This document shows positions 21,101 to 34,700 of a DNA stretch of 64,000 nucleotides, one piece after another; the stretch's first letter is position 1; every line of letters starts with the position of its first letter. Source of the stretch: Brachycybe producta. Its lineage: Eukaryota > Arthropoda > Diplopoda > Playtdesmida > Andrognathidae. Under the pieces are notes generated by a model, which was not told the origin of the DNA, ran no database searches, and worked only from the letters and a program-made list of their open reading frames with translations. The stretch covers positions 2,087,001-2,151,000 of the forward strand of contig JAUPFP010000026.1 of NCBI GenBank assembly GCA_036925085.1. Reading direction: 5' to 3'. The position numbers and the translations under genes were made by a program.

Positions 21101-21935
21101 TTGTATTTATGTCTGGAAACTAATAACTTCTCTACAGAGGCCGGAGACACCATAGGGCAACGAGACATACGATCTTCGAGCAGCTACAGCATCTTCGATT
21201 GGGTAACAACAATGGAGGATGCATATCAGCATCGACTGAGAGAAGGATTGCAACCATCCTTCTGCATAGATTTCACCCCCATGCAGGAGGATGATCATAA
21301 TCTATCTCCATCCAACTCTTTCTGGAGCTTGAAACTTCTCCATGCGGGCACTGCACGATGCAGAGAAGCAACAAGCTAGAGAAATCATCACCAGGCATAG
21401 ATTCTACAAGTAGGTAAAATAATAGAGTCAACATCAAAAGCTCACACTGTATATGCTTATTATTAAATTTTGATACAACATACCTGAATTTCATTATACA
21501 TTAGTACATTACATATTTTAATATATTAATTATTTATTGTTTAATAAATAATACAATTTAATATTGATGTTTATATTTACAATAATTATAAAATTATTAA
21601 TATTAATATTAAATATTTTATTGGATAGTATATTTTATTATAATATTTGTTAGTTTGTTTAATTCACACATGAAACAACTAACACAATAAAAACTATAAA
21701 CATATTTAAAAAACAAACAAATATCTATTGAAAAAAACATGAAATTTACCGCAAGCCAGTTTCAAAACCGTTGTTTTCAGTGTGTGAAATATGGCATAAC
21801 ATAAACAAATAGAAAAAGCGACTTCCAGTGACGTTACAATATGGCGTGGCCTCCGTTGCGGTGGGGGCTTCCTTTTGTATGATCACACCTTACATACTCT
21901 ACAAACCTTGAGCGTAGGCCTGTGTCTATAAAAAG
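21101..21935. other. AT-rich spacer
   Basis: It contains short open frames (for example 21101-21379) without recognisable similarity and a very AT-rich tract 21490-21720. Confidence 0.35.
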
Positions 21936-22547
21936 CAGTGTTGCCACTTTGAGAGAAAATAACCTCTTATAAGGTGAAGGTAATTTAATTTCATAGGGTA
22001 TTTTGAGTTTAAATTGAGAAAAAAGAATTATCATTAAACAATTAGCTTGTTTTTAATCGAATCATTTTGGATAAAAATCAAGCCTGTTGTAAAACAAAAG
22101 CACATTTTTAAATTCATCGGTTACGAAATGCCGTTGTTCTGCATCTAATAGTTTATATAAACGTGATGTCATAACTCAAAAACACTGCAACCTAATGATT
22201 AAACAGTGAGGTTTAGAAATAGCAGTATCTAGTGGCTTCATTCTCATATTGTGAACAACGGGAGGCTATTTTGGGAAATGGCATTTAGAAATCGGGAAAA
22301 ACTTCAGTTGGCTCCACCCTTTTTATGACGAACGCAACTTCTAATTGGTTGGTTATGTAGTCTGACGTCATACGCTCCGCCCTTTTCAACGTTGAACTAC
22401 ACAACAAACCAATTAGAAGTTGCCGGTCGTCATAAAAAGGGCGGAACCAACTGAAGTTCTTCCCGATTTCTAAATGGTTTTATTTGGGGGAAGGGTAAAA
22501 TTGATGGAGCTGCAAGGAATTTGTGTATAAAGTTGGTGGCAACACTG
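21936..22547. mobile_element. hAT-type MITE, second copy, interrupted by a TA-type MITE
   Basis: It starts CAGTGTTGCCACTT and ends GTGGCAACACTG, and is alignable to 19152-19592. The flanking octamers are only partly alike, so the duplication has decayed. The fold-back MITE at 22288-22470 is inserted inside it. Its right end is about 150 bp upstream of the DNAJA2-like start codon. Confidence 0.85.
22288..22470. mobile_element. TA-flanked fold-back MITE, copy B (183 bp)
   Basis: Inverted repeat starting GAAATCGGGA and ending TCCCGATTTC, with TA on both sides (22286-22287 and 22471-22472). Same family as 18657-18841. Confidence 0.85.
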
Positions 22548-22694
22548 ATTAAAGAGGCTATCGATATTCGCTAGTATGGATATTCTTTTGTAAATCTGTG
22601 GTTGTGGCCTTTCCTCGATTGTTTCCTTTTTTTTGTAGGCCAAGGTTTGTACACGATTTGTTTCAAGTTTCTTTGCTTAAATTTCTTTTAGAAA

Positions 22695-22763
22695 ATGGCT
22701 GATACAAAGCTTTACGACATTCTTGGTGTTGCTAGAACCGCTTCGGAATCCGAAATTAAAAAG
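22695..22763 (+). CDS. DNAJA2: DNAJA2-like coding exon 1
   Basis: Encodes residues 1-23 ([20 protein letters not shown]...), the first helix of the J domain. Donor AAG|GTAATA, phase 0. Confidence 0.95.
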
Positions 22764-25700
22764 GTAATAACCGCGACGATTGTCATTGCATCATTTTCAC
22801 TATGAGGTAGAATTGTATTATTTGTTTGGATTGAAAAAAGATGTGAAATTTTTCCTTTTGTTATTTGGTTGTTTTATTGGCTTTCTTTTCATATAGTTTC
22901 AACTTGTTAAGTTATATTAGACCACTATGTAGTGGTCATTTAAACTCATAATATTATGAGTCATTATTCTCTTTCCTTAGGTTTTTCCTTCGTAATGCCG
23001 CGAACAACAGGATATGTTAAGGTGACTGAATAGGTGTTTAATTTGTTTTTGTCTCCCGTGGGGTGACACTGCAGCGGCTAATGCTAAGCTCCATAGTTTT
23101 TGTTCAAAAATGTTAAGCGAACGTTTTTTTTTCCTGAACGACAATAAGGAAAAAATTCAAATTGTTGTCGAAACTAGAATAGTAAATGGTTATGTTAAAG
23201 GTTTTTTCGGGTAAACGAAACAGAATGCTTATAGAATTGGATGAACACTATACTTTTTATACATCGCTATTATGTGGGATTATGTTAAATTCAATTTGTT
23301 GTAGGGGGTCTGGGGGGGGGGACTGTGCCCTCTTTGACCCCCTGCAACAAAACGGCCCCCTCTCCCCGCAGAATGTAAAAAATGAATTCGATTTAAAACG
23401 TGTGTTCTGCACCCATGTTAATAGTGGTCATCCCGTGGTTCATCCCAAGGTTTTTGTGTTCATCCATTTCTATATGCATTCTGTTTCAGGTTTTAGGATT
23501 ACCCATGATATTCATCTGTTCATCCCGTTCATTGGTTCATCCTTTATCCTGACCCGGTTTTTTCATTACATTATCTTCAAAAAATAAATATTTTATAGCA
23601 GTTTGAAAATTATTTGTTTTTGTTTTTTGCTATTGAAATTTCATTTAAAAGTATTTTCTAACTCAAAAATTTATTTTTAAAGATACCATCATGAAAAAAA
23701 CTTTTAACATTATCCTGAGCAGGGTGGCTTATTTTTTCGATTTTTTTTAAAAAAAAAATCAAATAAATCAATTTTTTTTTATTTAAATCAGATTTTTTTT
23801 TATTTAAATCAGATTTTTTTTATTTTTTTCATGTATATGAAATATTCATTTTTTTATGACGATGTTTGCAAAAATGAGTAATAATAACATCGTTAATTGT
23901 TAAGTTGTTAGTAAAATAATTGCAAAATAATAAAAAAAAATGTTAAGAAACATTCAAATTTTAAAATAATAAGTTTCAAGCACTTTTAATTTAACATTCT
24001 GAACATAAACACGAGCTTTGCAACCTTTTCAGTTCCCAAAGCAAATCAGTGCCTCAAGAGGTAAACTTTGTTAAGTCACTTTTTTAAAAAAAACCACGAT
24101 TTTACATCTTCATAAGATGTCAAATTTGTGTTTTTTAAACAGCTTGTCAAGTTCTATCAGTGGTAAACTGTGGTAAGTCCACAGTTTTACACATTGGCTG
24201 CTAGATGGTGGTATACCATGTTAAGTCCTATTCCTTCAATGAAGAGAAAAACGTTCAAATGACTCCACAGTAAAATTTAGGTGACTTAAACCGGTTTACC
24301 TCTGAGGTAATTAAATACATGTAGATTACTACTATTACTATTTATATCTACAGTATTTGTCCCTGATTTCCACCAGTCAATTGGGGGATATTTCCTCAAG
24401 CATATCTTCCGAAAAAATAATGCATTAATAAAAGGACTACCACCGGACTTTATTTTATAAAGATAGAGAAAAATGCCACCCTGATCCTGAAAAACGTTCA
24501 CTTGAAAAATACAAATTTCACAAAACAGCGGGTGGGCGGAAGAGACCTCCTATAGAATATGAGAACCACGCAGTTGCCACAAAAATAAATACGGTATCTA
24601 TACAGCCACCTTAAGGATGAATACTAAAATATTGGACCTTCTTGACCAAAATAAGCCATACATCGAAACCGCCTCTCGTAGGAATAGGCTAAAAGATGGC
24701 CCCTACTATTTCATAGCGGCTACGAAACTTTCACATAGAATTCTATGGTAAGTTCGCTGCACTCGTAAGTTATTTTGCTGTTTTCTCAAAAATGGCTAGC
24801 ACAATTATCGTGATATTTAGAAAAGATAAAAGTACGTAGTTCTACAGTCAGGCGTTATCTTTGTATTAATTTCTGTTGTTTAGTTTTTGATGGTTGATTT
24901 GGAAATTTGCTGTATATAACACTGAAACTTGAAAATTTACTGCAATGGAGATTTCCACATATCCGTAAGTTTCTTTACGGTTTTTTATGATTTACTCGTA
25001 TGATTATTGTGGAATTCTCAAACAGCATAGTTAAAAGTACCTAGCTTTGTAGTCAAACCTTGTTTTGTTAAATAAGTATTCTTCATGTGTTTTTTGTTTT
25101 ATTAAAAAAATCACTCCAACACTGAAACTTTAACATAGACTTTATATGGAGATTTCGATGTATTGGTCAAATAAACCATTAAAAAACACGAAGAATATTT
25201 TCTAAAAGAATGATTCGTTATGATAGTATCTACTTTTAAATACAGTTTTTGAAAAATACCACTGTATTCACGCCAGTAATTTATGAAAAACTATAAAAGA
25301 ACTTACATAATCAAAATCTCTATTGCTGTAAATGTTAAAGGTTTAGAGTTGCAGAAATTTTCAGAATAAGACATCAAAAATAACAAAAAACAACGACAAG
25401 AGATGTTAAATCTTAAGTCTATTACCTTCCTAGACTGGCAACTCCCGAAGTTTTGTGTTCGACAGATATGCGGCGTCGTTTTCGAAACAGCAATTCTAGT
25501 GGGAATATGATAAATTAAATGTCTCGTTTAGTACGAGTTCATTTTGTAGCTATAAAGTTTGTATAGTTACATCTTAGACAGTTACTTACCAGAAGGTAAT
25601 AGTATAAGAGAAAACAAAACGAGACTTTGGCTAAGATTTTACGTACAGATAATACCACCAGACGGAGCTGGCCTCGCTTCTGTCGGCACTTCCGCCTTAA

Positions 25701-28700
25701 GGCAGTCATGCAATGCCTTCTTAACATGGAGAAGATGGGAAGTTGCCAGTCCAGGCAATTAATAGTCTAAGGTTAATTACGTACTTTCTATCGTTATTTT
25801 TCTTTTTTAAATTTCACAATAATAGTGTAACTTGCAGGAAAACAGCCGGTGCAACGAATTGTACAAAGAATACTTCGTTGAAATTTCGTCTGTTGAGTTC
25901 TTAGGGGCTATTTTTTCACCTACTGCTACTAGATGCGTTGTTTGGGCATATGGTTTATTTCAATATACTAGACCTCATTGAAAAGATATTGTCCAGCTTA
26001 TTTGGTGCAAACACCAAAAACATGGAAAAATGCATACAACTGTTAAGAGTGCAGAATAACGTAATAATTTCTTAACGGAAATTTGGTGATTTTTTTAATA
26101 ACTGGGGCTAGGCCTTCTGCAACAAGATTAATGTAACGTTAAACTAACCAGCCCAACCTAGTCCAACCAAACCTATCCACCAGCCCATTTAAACGCCATA
26201 GACCTCCATGTAAATTGTAACATTTTCACACGTTTTTGCGCGATTTTGGTGTTTGCAGTAAATAAGATTTGAATATTGGTATTCAGTTGAACATTCGTTA
26301 TTAATATACATAGGCCTACTATTGTTTGTGTATATTATTTTATTATAAGAAACATTTTGTAAGAATTAGAAATGCAGGTAGTGCTGTCTTTTGCTTGAAG
26401 TGCTTTTGTATTAGTTTCTGTGAACAGTGGCTGCATCTGTGCATTACTTCTTGAAGAATGTTTTTATCAAAATTGTTATTTAATTACAGGCGTATCGTAA
26501 ACTTGCAAAAGAGTTTCATCCTGACAAAAATCCGCAAGCAGGTGAAAAGGTTTGTTAACATTTATTTGTTTTATTCATTTTGTAACATGTATTATTGTAA
26601 GCTGTAAATTACATATTAGGGTGTCCCAAGAGAAGTTGAAAATTCTAAAGTCTCAACAATTTTAAGTTTCGTTGTGATAATATTACATCACGTGTAAAAT
26701 TTCCCGTTATTTGAAAAAGTTTAGAGGCTCTGAAGTTGTTGCTCATTGTAACGGACCCTTCTCGACTAGATAGAATCTGCTTATTTTGTGACTCAAGGCG
26801 AGTTTGCACTCGAGGTGAGGACTAGGCCAATATAATACCTTTTAAGCGCCTTCACTAGCCCTCAGAAGGACTACCACAGTTGTGAGGATCTCTTGTCGTT
26901 CGTATCTTGTCAGGCTTGCACCCGATAAATTTTTCTCTGAAGATTGAGTTGACTGCTTTCCCTTGAAGTTGCAGGTTTGTACCTGATTGTCGTCCTGTTG
27001 ATGATGATGATGCAGAGCACAATTGCAAAAAAATAATTAAAGGTTCAAAATTAAAATTACCACTTACGTTTAAAAATAATTGATTAGCAAGTATAAAAAC
27101 TCGAACTTGGATTAACATGCACATAAAATCTGGCATAAATTCGGTACAAAACATCTTCATTGTATACTCTGATAATCCACCAAAATATTGGATGGCAGAA
27201 TCTCAGGGCACTTTTTCTGTTTGTCGCTTTTAAGAGTTTGGGGCCCAAATGGACCAATCAGCAGATTTGTCTAGTTACTCCACGCATGTGGAAACGAATA
27301 CATTGCACAGCGAGATGCCTTTTAATCTAAGCAATTGAATCTGGGTCAATTGGTACATACAGTACCGAGTGGCCCAGAAGCCAAAAATGATAGAAAACCC
27401 AACCAAAGCGCGAATACAAAAAAAACGTGTATGGGCCGGAAACGTCTCAATATGACTATTTCTATTCTGCTGAATATGTAGTATCGTCTTCTGAACAATA
27501 AAATATCTATGCTCATAGTTAAATAGCTATATGCTTAGGTCTGTATTTTTTTAATTAATCATTAAATAATGACATTTTATTGTCACAAGAAGTCGTTGAA
27601 GTATCTGTTTAATGGGATTCCACCAGAGGCATTATTTGGTGCTTACCTTATTTCAAGCCATGAAAATGGTTAAGTACGTGACCAGCTAGCAACATTTTGG
27701 TTAAACCTTAGACCAACTGAACTAGAAAACATACAGTGATAACTTGTTAAGTGTTAGAAAGTTTTTGATCCTTTGGAAAATTGTTAATTTAAAATTACAA
27801 GCAAGCTAACAACTTGTAAATTGCAAGAACAGTTCAACCAATTTGTTGTGTACTTCCATATTTAGTCCTGGTTTACTTGTAGATCTGCTAGTGATGCCCT
27901 GTTAATTATATAGAATTGATCTTATAAATGTGATGAAAGACATTAGGTACTTAAGTCAAAAGCTTGCAACACGCCTTTCATTTTTTTATGAGAAAGGCAA
28001 TGTTATCCAGACTAACAAATTTACAAGTTCACACTTGATTAAGTCAGTTCTTTGCAGAACTTCTGAACTGTGCAGAAAAAGACTTACTCGTTTTTGTCTG
28101 GGCCGAATGTGGCTCTCTTCACTTTTGTTGGAACACACTCGGTCGCGACTCGGGAATCTTTGGTATAGATGTATGACAATCCTGGTTCCCCTTTAGCCTG
28201 GCTCTGAAGGGGCAACTAGAGGGACTCGGAAAGCTTCTGAGTGCCTCGGTTGGTGCTGGAATTGTTGGCTATTTCGCTATTTTCTTACGAGAAAATAAAC
28301 ACTCAAAACCTGTTTACTTTTTAAAACTCCAATTTATGTCGATAACTTTGGCTAATAATACTCGAAAATTGGTGATACAAATTTCCACTTAAACTCTGGA
28401 ATATTACATTCACTCTTTTATAACACTAAGTTCACACTCTCCAGTTTGAACTCTGCAGTCAATCTGTCTAGTTTATACTCTCAAAGTGAACTGTCCTCAA
28501 ACATACATGGCATGGCACTTTCGTTCTCTTTCTTGGGAGGGGAATCTGTCACCTCAGGGCTTAATGACAGGCCAACTGTGCCAATCATTGCCCTGGGCCG
28601 CAAATTATTACCTTTTAAGAAAAGGCATTCTTGGCACTTTTTCCCAAGTTCTCACGGTTTTGTCTTGGTTCCCAGAATTAACTCTGAATTCGAGCCACCC

Positions 28701-31700
28701 AAGTCTCTGGACATCTCTGCTCTATGGGGTGCCATCCTATAGGAAAGAATTCCTACAGGGTGTCACAGTTGCATCATCCATCCACTCACCACACTGAGCA
28801 GAGGCAACATCCACTTACACTTTTACCAACTACCAATGTGTGTGTAGCCAAGCCAGTTGCTGGAGACTGTTGCTGGTTGCAAGCTTGCATTGTTGTCGAA
28901 TGTGCACCTGGCATAAAGACAAGTGTTGCCCACTTCCATGCTTTTGATACTTGCGGTCAAACTGCTTGTACTAAGCATTGTTTATGAAGTTGTGTAAATA
29001 TTTTGGCAATATTTTATACAAATACTGTAAGTTATCATGTTTCCTTATTAGCAGAGATGGGTAAATGTCACAAAAGTAATGTTTTATACATTGACGTAGA
29101 ATAGGTGACGTATTAAACTGTATAAAATTATAAAATCACAAATTTAACACCTACTTAATTTAATTTGAAGCAAAGTTAAATGAAAACAAGAAAATTAAAC
29201 AAAAAAACATGTAATTTTTGTGATACTCGCTTTCATAAAGAAAAAAGGTCTAAAAAGTGCGAAAAAACAAACAAAATGTAATTGTGTCTTGTGTTGGTGT
29301 AGTGGTTACGAACCAAGAAACAAATTATGAAGTTAAATAAAAGCGAGTAGTACAAATCTTGATACGATGAGTCAGCTGACAGAAAAAGTACTAAGCATTC
29401 TAGCATCCACAGCTATGGTGGAAAGCCTGTTTTTGAACTGGTCTTATGTTTGTTCTGCAATGAGGAATAGGCTCTCTCCAGAGAAATCCAAAAAGCTTCT
29501 TTATATTTATCCCCTTCTTAAAGTGCAAGATAAACATTCTGATGAGCAAATTAATGTAACTTATTTGAAATATTTATACACATTTACGAGCCTAGATACA
29601 CCGCCATCTTATTGTTTTGATCAGACGACAACGAGACAAATGAGTGTTCTTATATGGTGTTACTAAAACTGCAAGAAATCGCCTCACATTCGCTGAATTA
29701 AAATGCAGTAAAGAGCAAAATGCAATAAAAAGTATTGTTCTTTACGTGCTCGATTTATATAATTTTTGAAAAGGTCCTATTTTTAAACAAGGTTCAAAAT
29801 TGTTTTGTTGCATATAAAGCATGCCACATGAATTTATTTTTTCAAAATGTTTTCTTTTGAAGTGTTTTCTTTAAAAAAATATTTTTGTTTACAATGTATT
29901 TTTTGTTATTTGTATGTTCCCCTTTTGTAATTTTTTGGTGTCCCCTAAAAACCCTTAAGGGCCTTTTTTCGAAAGTTACAAATACACAACTACACTCCTC
30001 TGTACCCCCTAAAAAGTCCGAGACAAACTTTCTTTTTAGTTTTTGTAAACAAGGTCTCCCCTCCTTAAAACCCCCACAGGGCATAACAACACTCACAGAA
30101 ACCAGGAAATAAAAAATACTTTTTAACAAAATAACAAGTCCCCCACTTATGAACTCCTAGATAGGCCCAAGTTATATAAACTAATGAAAAAATGGGTCAA
30201 TTGAAATATTATTTAAATAATTAATATTTGAATTGACATTAGAAAAAACTAACCATCCAATCACAAGAGTCCAGTGGTTTTCTATGAGAGGCAAACCATA
30301 TAAAAAGGCCAGTATTTGGCTGACTAAAACATTAGGACCTTGGCACCTCTTTTAGAAAGCTGTCAAGTTGCCTAACTATTGAAACTGGAGAAAACTTAAA
30401 AAGCAGAGTTGGCAACCAAGTGTTCTGGCCGGAGCTGCATCCTGCAAAAGTGACAGAACAAGAATGAACCATTGGAGTAGTATAGTAAAATACATTTCTG
30501 GGCCACTTTTTCCCATAGACTACTATGGAGCACACATTTTCAGCACTACATTCTAATCTTCCATAGACTTACATAAAGGCATTTCTGGGCCATAACAGGA
30601 AGACCAACCTATTTTAATGCTTCATCATAACAGAGAAAAAACTTTGACCCAGTTTTTTACCTCTTATAGTTAAAAAGAAAGAAGTCTAAAACTTCATGAT
30701 ACCACCTGCTGTGATGATAAAAAACTTGTTTTCACAACTTTCATTTGTTGTTTTGTATATGGAAGGTAAGTCACTTTTTCCCATAGACATTGTTCTGTAG
30801 GCGAAACCGGTGAAACCCGGCATTTCACCGCGATATTCTCGGCGTGGCGACGTGGATTTTTGTCGTGTCCGTCGTGGGTGGCTCCTGGGAGCTGACATCC
30901 CAAGGTTCACCGTGCAGAGGCGGCTATGGGTACGATCCCGTCCCTATTTTGGAGCCAGTGACGGTAAGTTTTACGTTTAAATTTACCGAGTATTGTAACG
31001 GTCCAGTCGGGACGTTACATAAACATCCATTACATTTGAAATAGGGTTTCTACACTGGACATAAAAAACTTTCGATTTTTAATAACGTTGTCGTAGAAGC
31101 CTTATAGGCAGCTTGATGCATACAAGGATCAAATACAACTCGTGCACCCTTCACTAAACAAATAGTACAATATTTGATGGATGCTGTTTCTTCATCATCA
31201 TAGGGAAGCAGTTTCTCCAGAAGTTTTTGTTTTCAATTTACACGTAGACATGTCATAAGTTCCATGGCACTTTCGTTAGCCAACCTGTCATGTGTAGATG
31301 CAATTTATTTTTTTAAAAAAAAATTTTCAATTTAATTACTTACATAAGGGATCGACATAGTGGCACGCTTGATTTAGTTGTCTAGAAATATTTATCGATA
31401 TTTCTAGTACAGTAAAACCCATATACAATGGTTTGTTAAAATAAATGGACCATTTCTTCATTTAAAAACTGAGGTTCTTATCGATAATGTGAAATGAGTC
31501 TAAATTTCCACGACTGAATAATTTTAGGCAGCGTTCTTTTTCATTAACAAGTTCGGCGTTACATTCTTTTTTTGATTTTCCGAAAACTGCATTGATTATT
31601 AATTTGATTGTCTTTTTCGAAATCATCTTTTGCTAGCTTACGCATGGCAATGTTAAATTCTATATAGGGCTTTAACCACTTCCCTTGGATAAAAGAAAGA

Positions 31701-34700
31701 ACACGATGAATTTTGATTAATTTCATCCCCAGGTTTAAGTAACATTGTAAATTTCTAGCATGAATAACAATTTTTTATGATAAAGATTTGAAGTCTGGTA
31801 AAGTTGTTTTTTTCTCGGATTTACCGATGTGATGTCCGAACCATTCTTTGATTGTCTTCTGCTACAGCTGAAGATGGCCCCGCATCGCCCATTGCCTTCA
31901 CTTGACGTTTTGCAACTTCAGTTTTTTTGGCAGCTTTCTTTTTTGTCTTTCGGCCAGTTATTGCAATTTCTACCGGCAAGTCTATCAATATTTATCAGTT
32001 TTTCTAAGAAACAATATTGACTTTGTAAGCTAAGATAATGTGTGTAGGGCTTCAAACACTTATAGTGAAAATTTACCAGTATAAAAAATAGCTCATAGTG
32101 ATTTGTAAAATGGGTATTTATGTTGCTTAGGCTATTTGATAGTTTAAAAAAGAAATACTCACCAATGATGTCTTGATTGTCCTGCATTATGATGTAAATA
32201 TGACTACAAAAATTGGTTACAGATGGTGAGTTTTTGATGTAATAAATGTCTTGCACAAAGTGAAAAACTATTTGTAAGATTGGCCACAGTAAAAAAATCA
32301 AACTTTAAAAGATGAGGTATTTTTGCTGTGATGATTTTAGAAGTGAATGTTCAGAACAACTTTTGTCTGAGAAGATTCAGAATGGAAGCTGATGTGTGAA
32401 TTTTATGAAAAATGTTTACTCTTTTTATACTGAATTAGTGACCTCGATTATAAATAGTAACCAATGAAAATACTTGGATATTATAACAAAACACCAATAA
32501 TATTAAGTTAAGATAACAAAGTTCATAAAGAAAAATGAAACTAGGTCATGAAAGACAGATGAAACAAAGTAAGAGGCCATAGAAATGGAACAAGGCTGTG
32601 AAACATGTCAATGCAGTTACTGCATCTCATTTCTATTTACTGCAGTGCCTTAAATAGAAATGAGCCCAGGGCATTAAACAATAATGTAATAAAAATTACC
32701 AAAAATATGTAAGTTAAAAATTAATACACAGTTTATTAGATAAATATTAAAAACTACTGGGATAACCCGTCATAAATGACGGGAATGCAATTCTAGTTTA
32801 ATTCTGTTACAAACATTATTTCACTTATTTATTCAAATACTTCATTATAAATAACATTTTGCGTGAATGTCTGGTTGTCATGAAGTAATTTACCTTGACA
32901 ACTTCCATTTTGTATGAGCACCTTAATATTGTTTGGGTTCTTGGATCGGGAGAGCACAACATAAAGTTGTCCATGAGAAAAAACTGGTTCATTTAAAAAA
33001 ATTCCGACGTGCTTAAACGTTTGTCCTTGTGACTTGTTGATAGTCATGGCAAAAGCTGGGATGACTGGAAATTGTCGGCGTTTCAAGATAAATGGCAAAT
33101 TAACGTCGCTTGATGCCAAATTGATTCTTGGAATGTTGATGATGTCGCCTCGATTTGATTCCGCTAAAACTCCAGCAGTGATGAAGTTGTGATAGCAATT
33201 CCTGACAATCAGTCTGGTTCCGTTACATAATCCTTTTTTCGGATTCAAATTGCGAATTAGCATCACAATTGCACCCTTTTTCAAAATCAAAGCATGTGGT
33301 GGCATGCCGGAGAGTGTTAGTGTATGCAAAAACTCATCAGGATAATTGTTCACGTCACTCGAGTCTTCCGAGATTAGCTTATCCGAGCTGTAGTATATAT
33401 GAAGCTCTCCAGGAAGTTTGTTGATGATTTTTTTGTTCAACTTCAATGCCTCTTTGTTTTTTGTGCACAAAATTACTCGTTTTGACATTTCTTCCAGGGA
33501 TAGTGTAGTGAAATCATTGCCATACGATGATATTCTCATTCTCAAGAATCATCATCTTTTGTGGGATTTCAATTATGTAGAGATCGTTTACTCTAACTTG
33601 AGCCCTGAACCTTTATAATAAAGCATTCTACGGAGTCTCAATAAGTGGTACACTAGGGTTGAGTTTTTTTAAAGCTGCAGGGGAGAAAAGATTCTTTTCA
33701 ATTGTTTCAAGTTTTCTTCTTGCAGGGAAAGAAGAGGGGTGGATTAATAAAATGTTAACTCAATCCAGAAAACCATCCTTATTTTAGCTTTCTGTTTAAC
33801 CTTTTTAAGAACTGAAGAAATTCAATGTGCTTAAAATGCTAAAAATCACTTTTTAAAGTTGCCATAATATTTGCAATTAAACTGCAATACATTGTTTAAT
33901 TTAAATTAGTGTTGGTAAGATTTAATCAAAAATGAAAATGATTAAATCCAGTGGTTAAAAATCACTGAGTTCATTGAGTTTTATTGGTTTTCAACTCAAA
34001 TACAGTATAAGAAAACAGAAACAAGGTGTTTTGACTGTTTGTTTTGACTGTGTTTTGAATAACTGTTTTATCTCAAGATTTTGAGTTTTTTCTTTTTCAG
34101 TTTTTTCATTAAAAACTGGCATAAAAATCACCATTTAATAAAAAATTTCAATTTAATACTAAAAATTTCAAATTAATACTAAAAATTCATGGTTTAATAA
34201 AAAAATAATGATTTTTACCAACCCTGCTTTAAATGTTTTGCATTATTAAATAACTATTTTTTATTTCTATTCTATGGCTTGCATGAAATAGATAATCTTT
34301 CTCAACAATGTTTGTTGGCCCTGAAAAGGGCCGTTGGTTGGGGCCCTGAAAAGGGCCATTAATGTTTGCTCTGAAAAAGACTTTCTGTAGGACATAATGT
34401 TTCAGTCAGAATCAGCAAGAGGAACTCCATATGTTTCCAAGTCAGATTCCTCTTCTGTAGATGAGTTGTCTGTAGAATCATCATTAATGTTAATAATTAT
34501 TTGTGGCTGTTCCAACATATTGTCTACCAATCCATCACTTTCCCAATAACCTTCTGCAACCGTGTCAGTGTGCTTAACACAGTTTTCCCAATCTTCTGGA
34601 GTGACTTGCTGTAAAGCACTTTCCCATAGTTTTTTTAAATCTTCTTTCTTGAATGTTGTATTGTTTTCAGCAACAAACCGTTTAGCCTGTGCCCATATCA

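Noticed and set aside
22640-22694. Heat-shock elements upstream of the DNAJA2-like start
   Set aside because: TTTC words occur but not in the alternating nGAAnnTTCn array needed for a confident call.
23285-23365. G-rich/C-rich palindrome as a structural RNA
   Set aside because: Only a G run facing a C run with weak flanks; no second copy or conserved feature.
28446-28987. Overlapping + strand frames at 28.4-29.0 kb as host exons
   Set aside because: No splice-consistent structure, no motif, and the DNAJA2-like protein is already complete without them.
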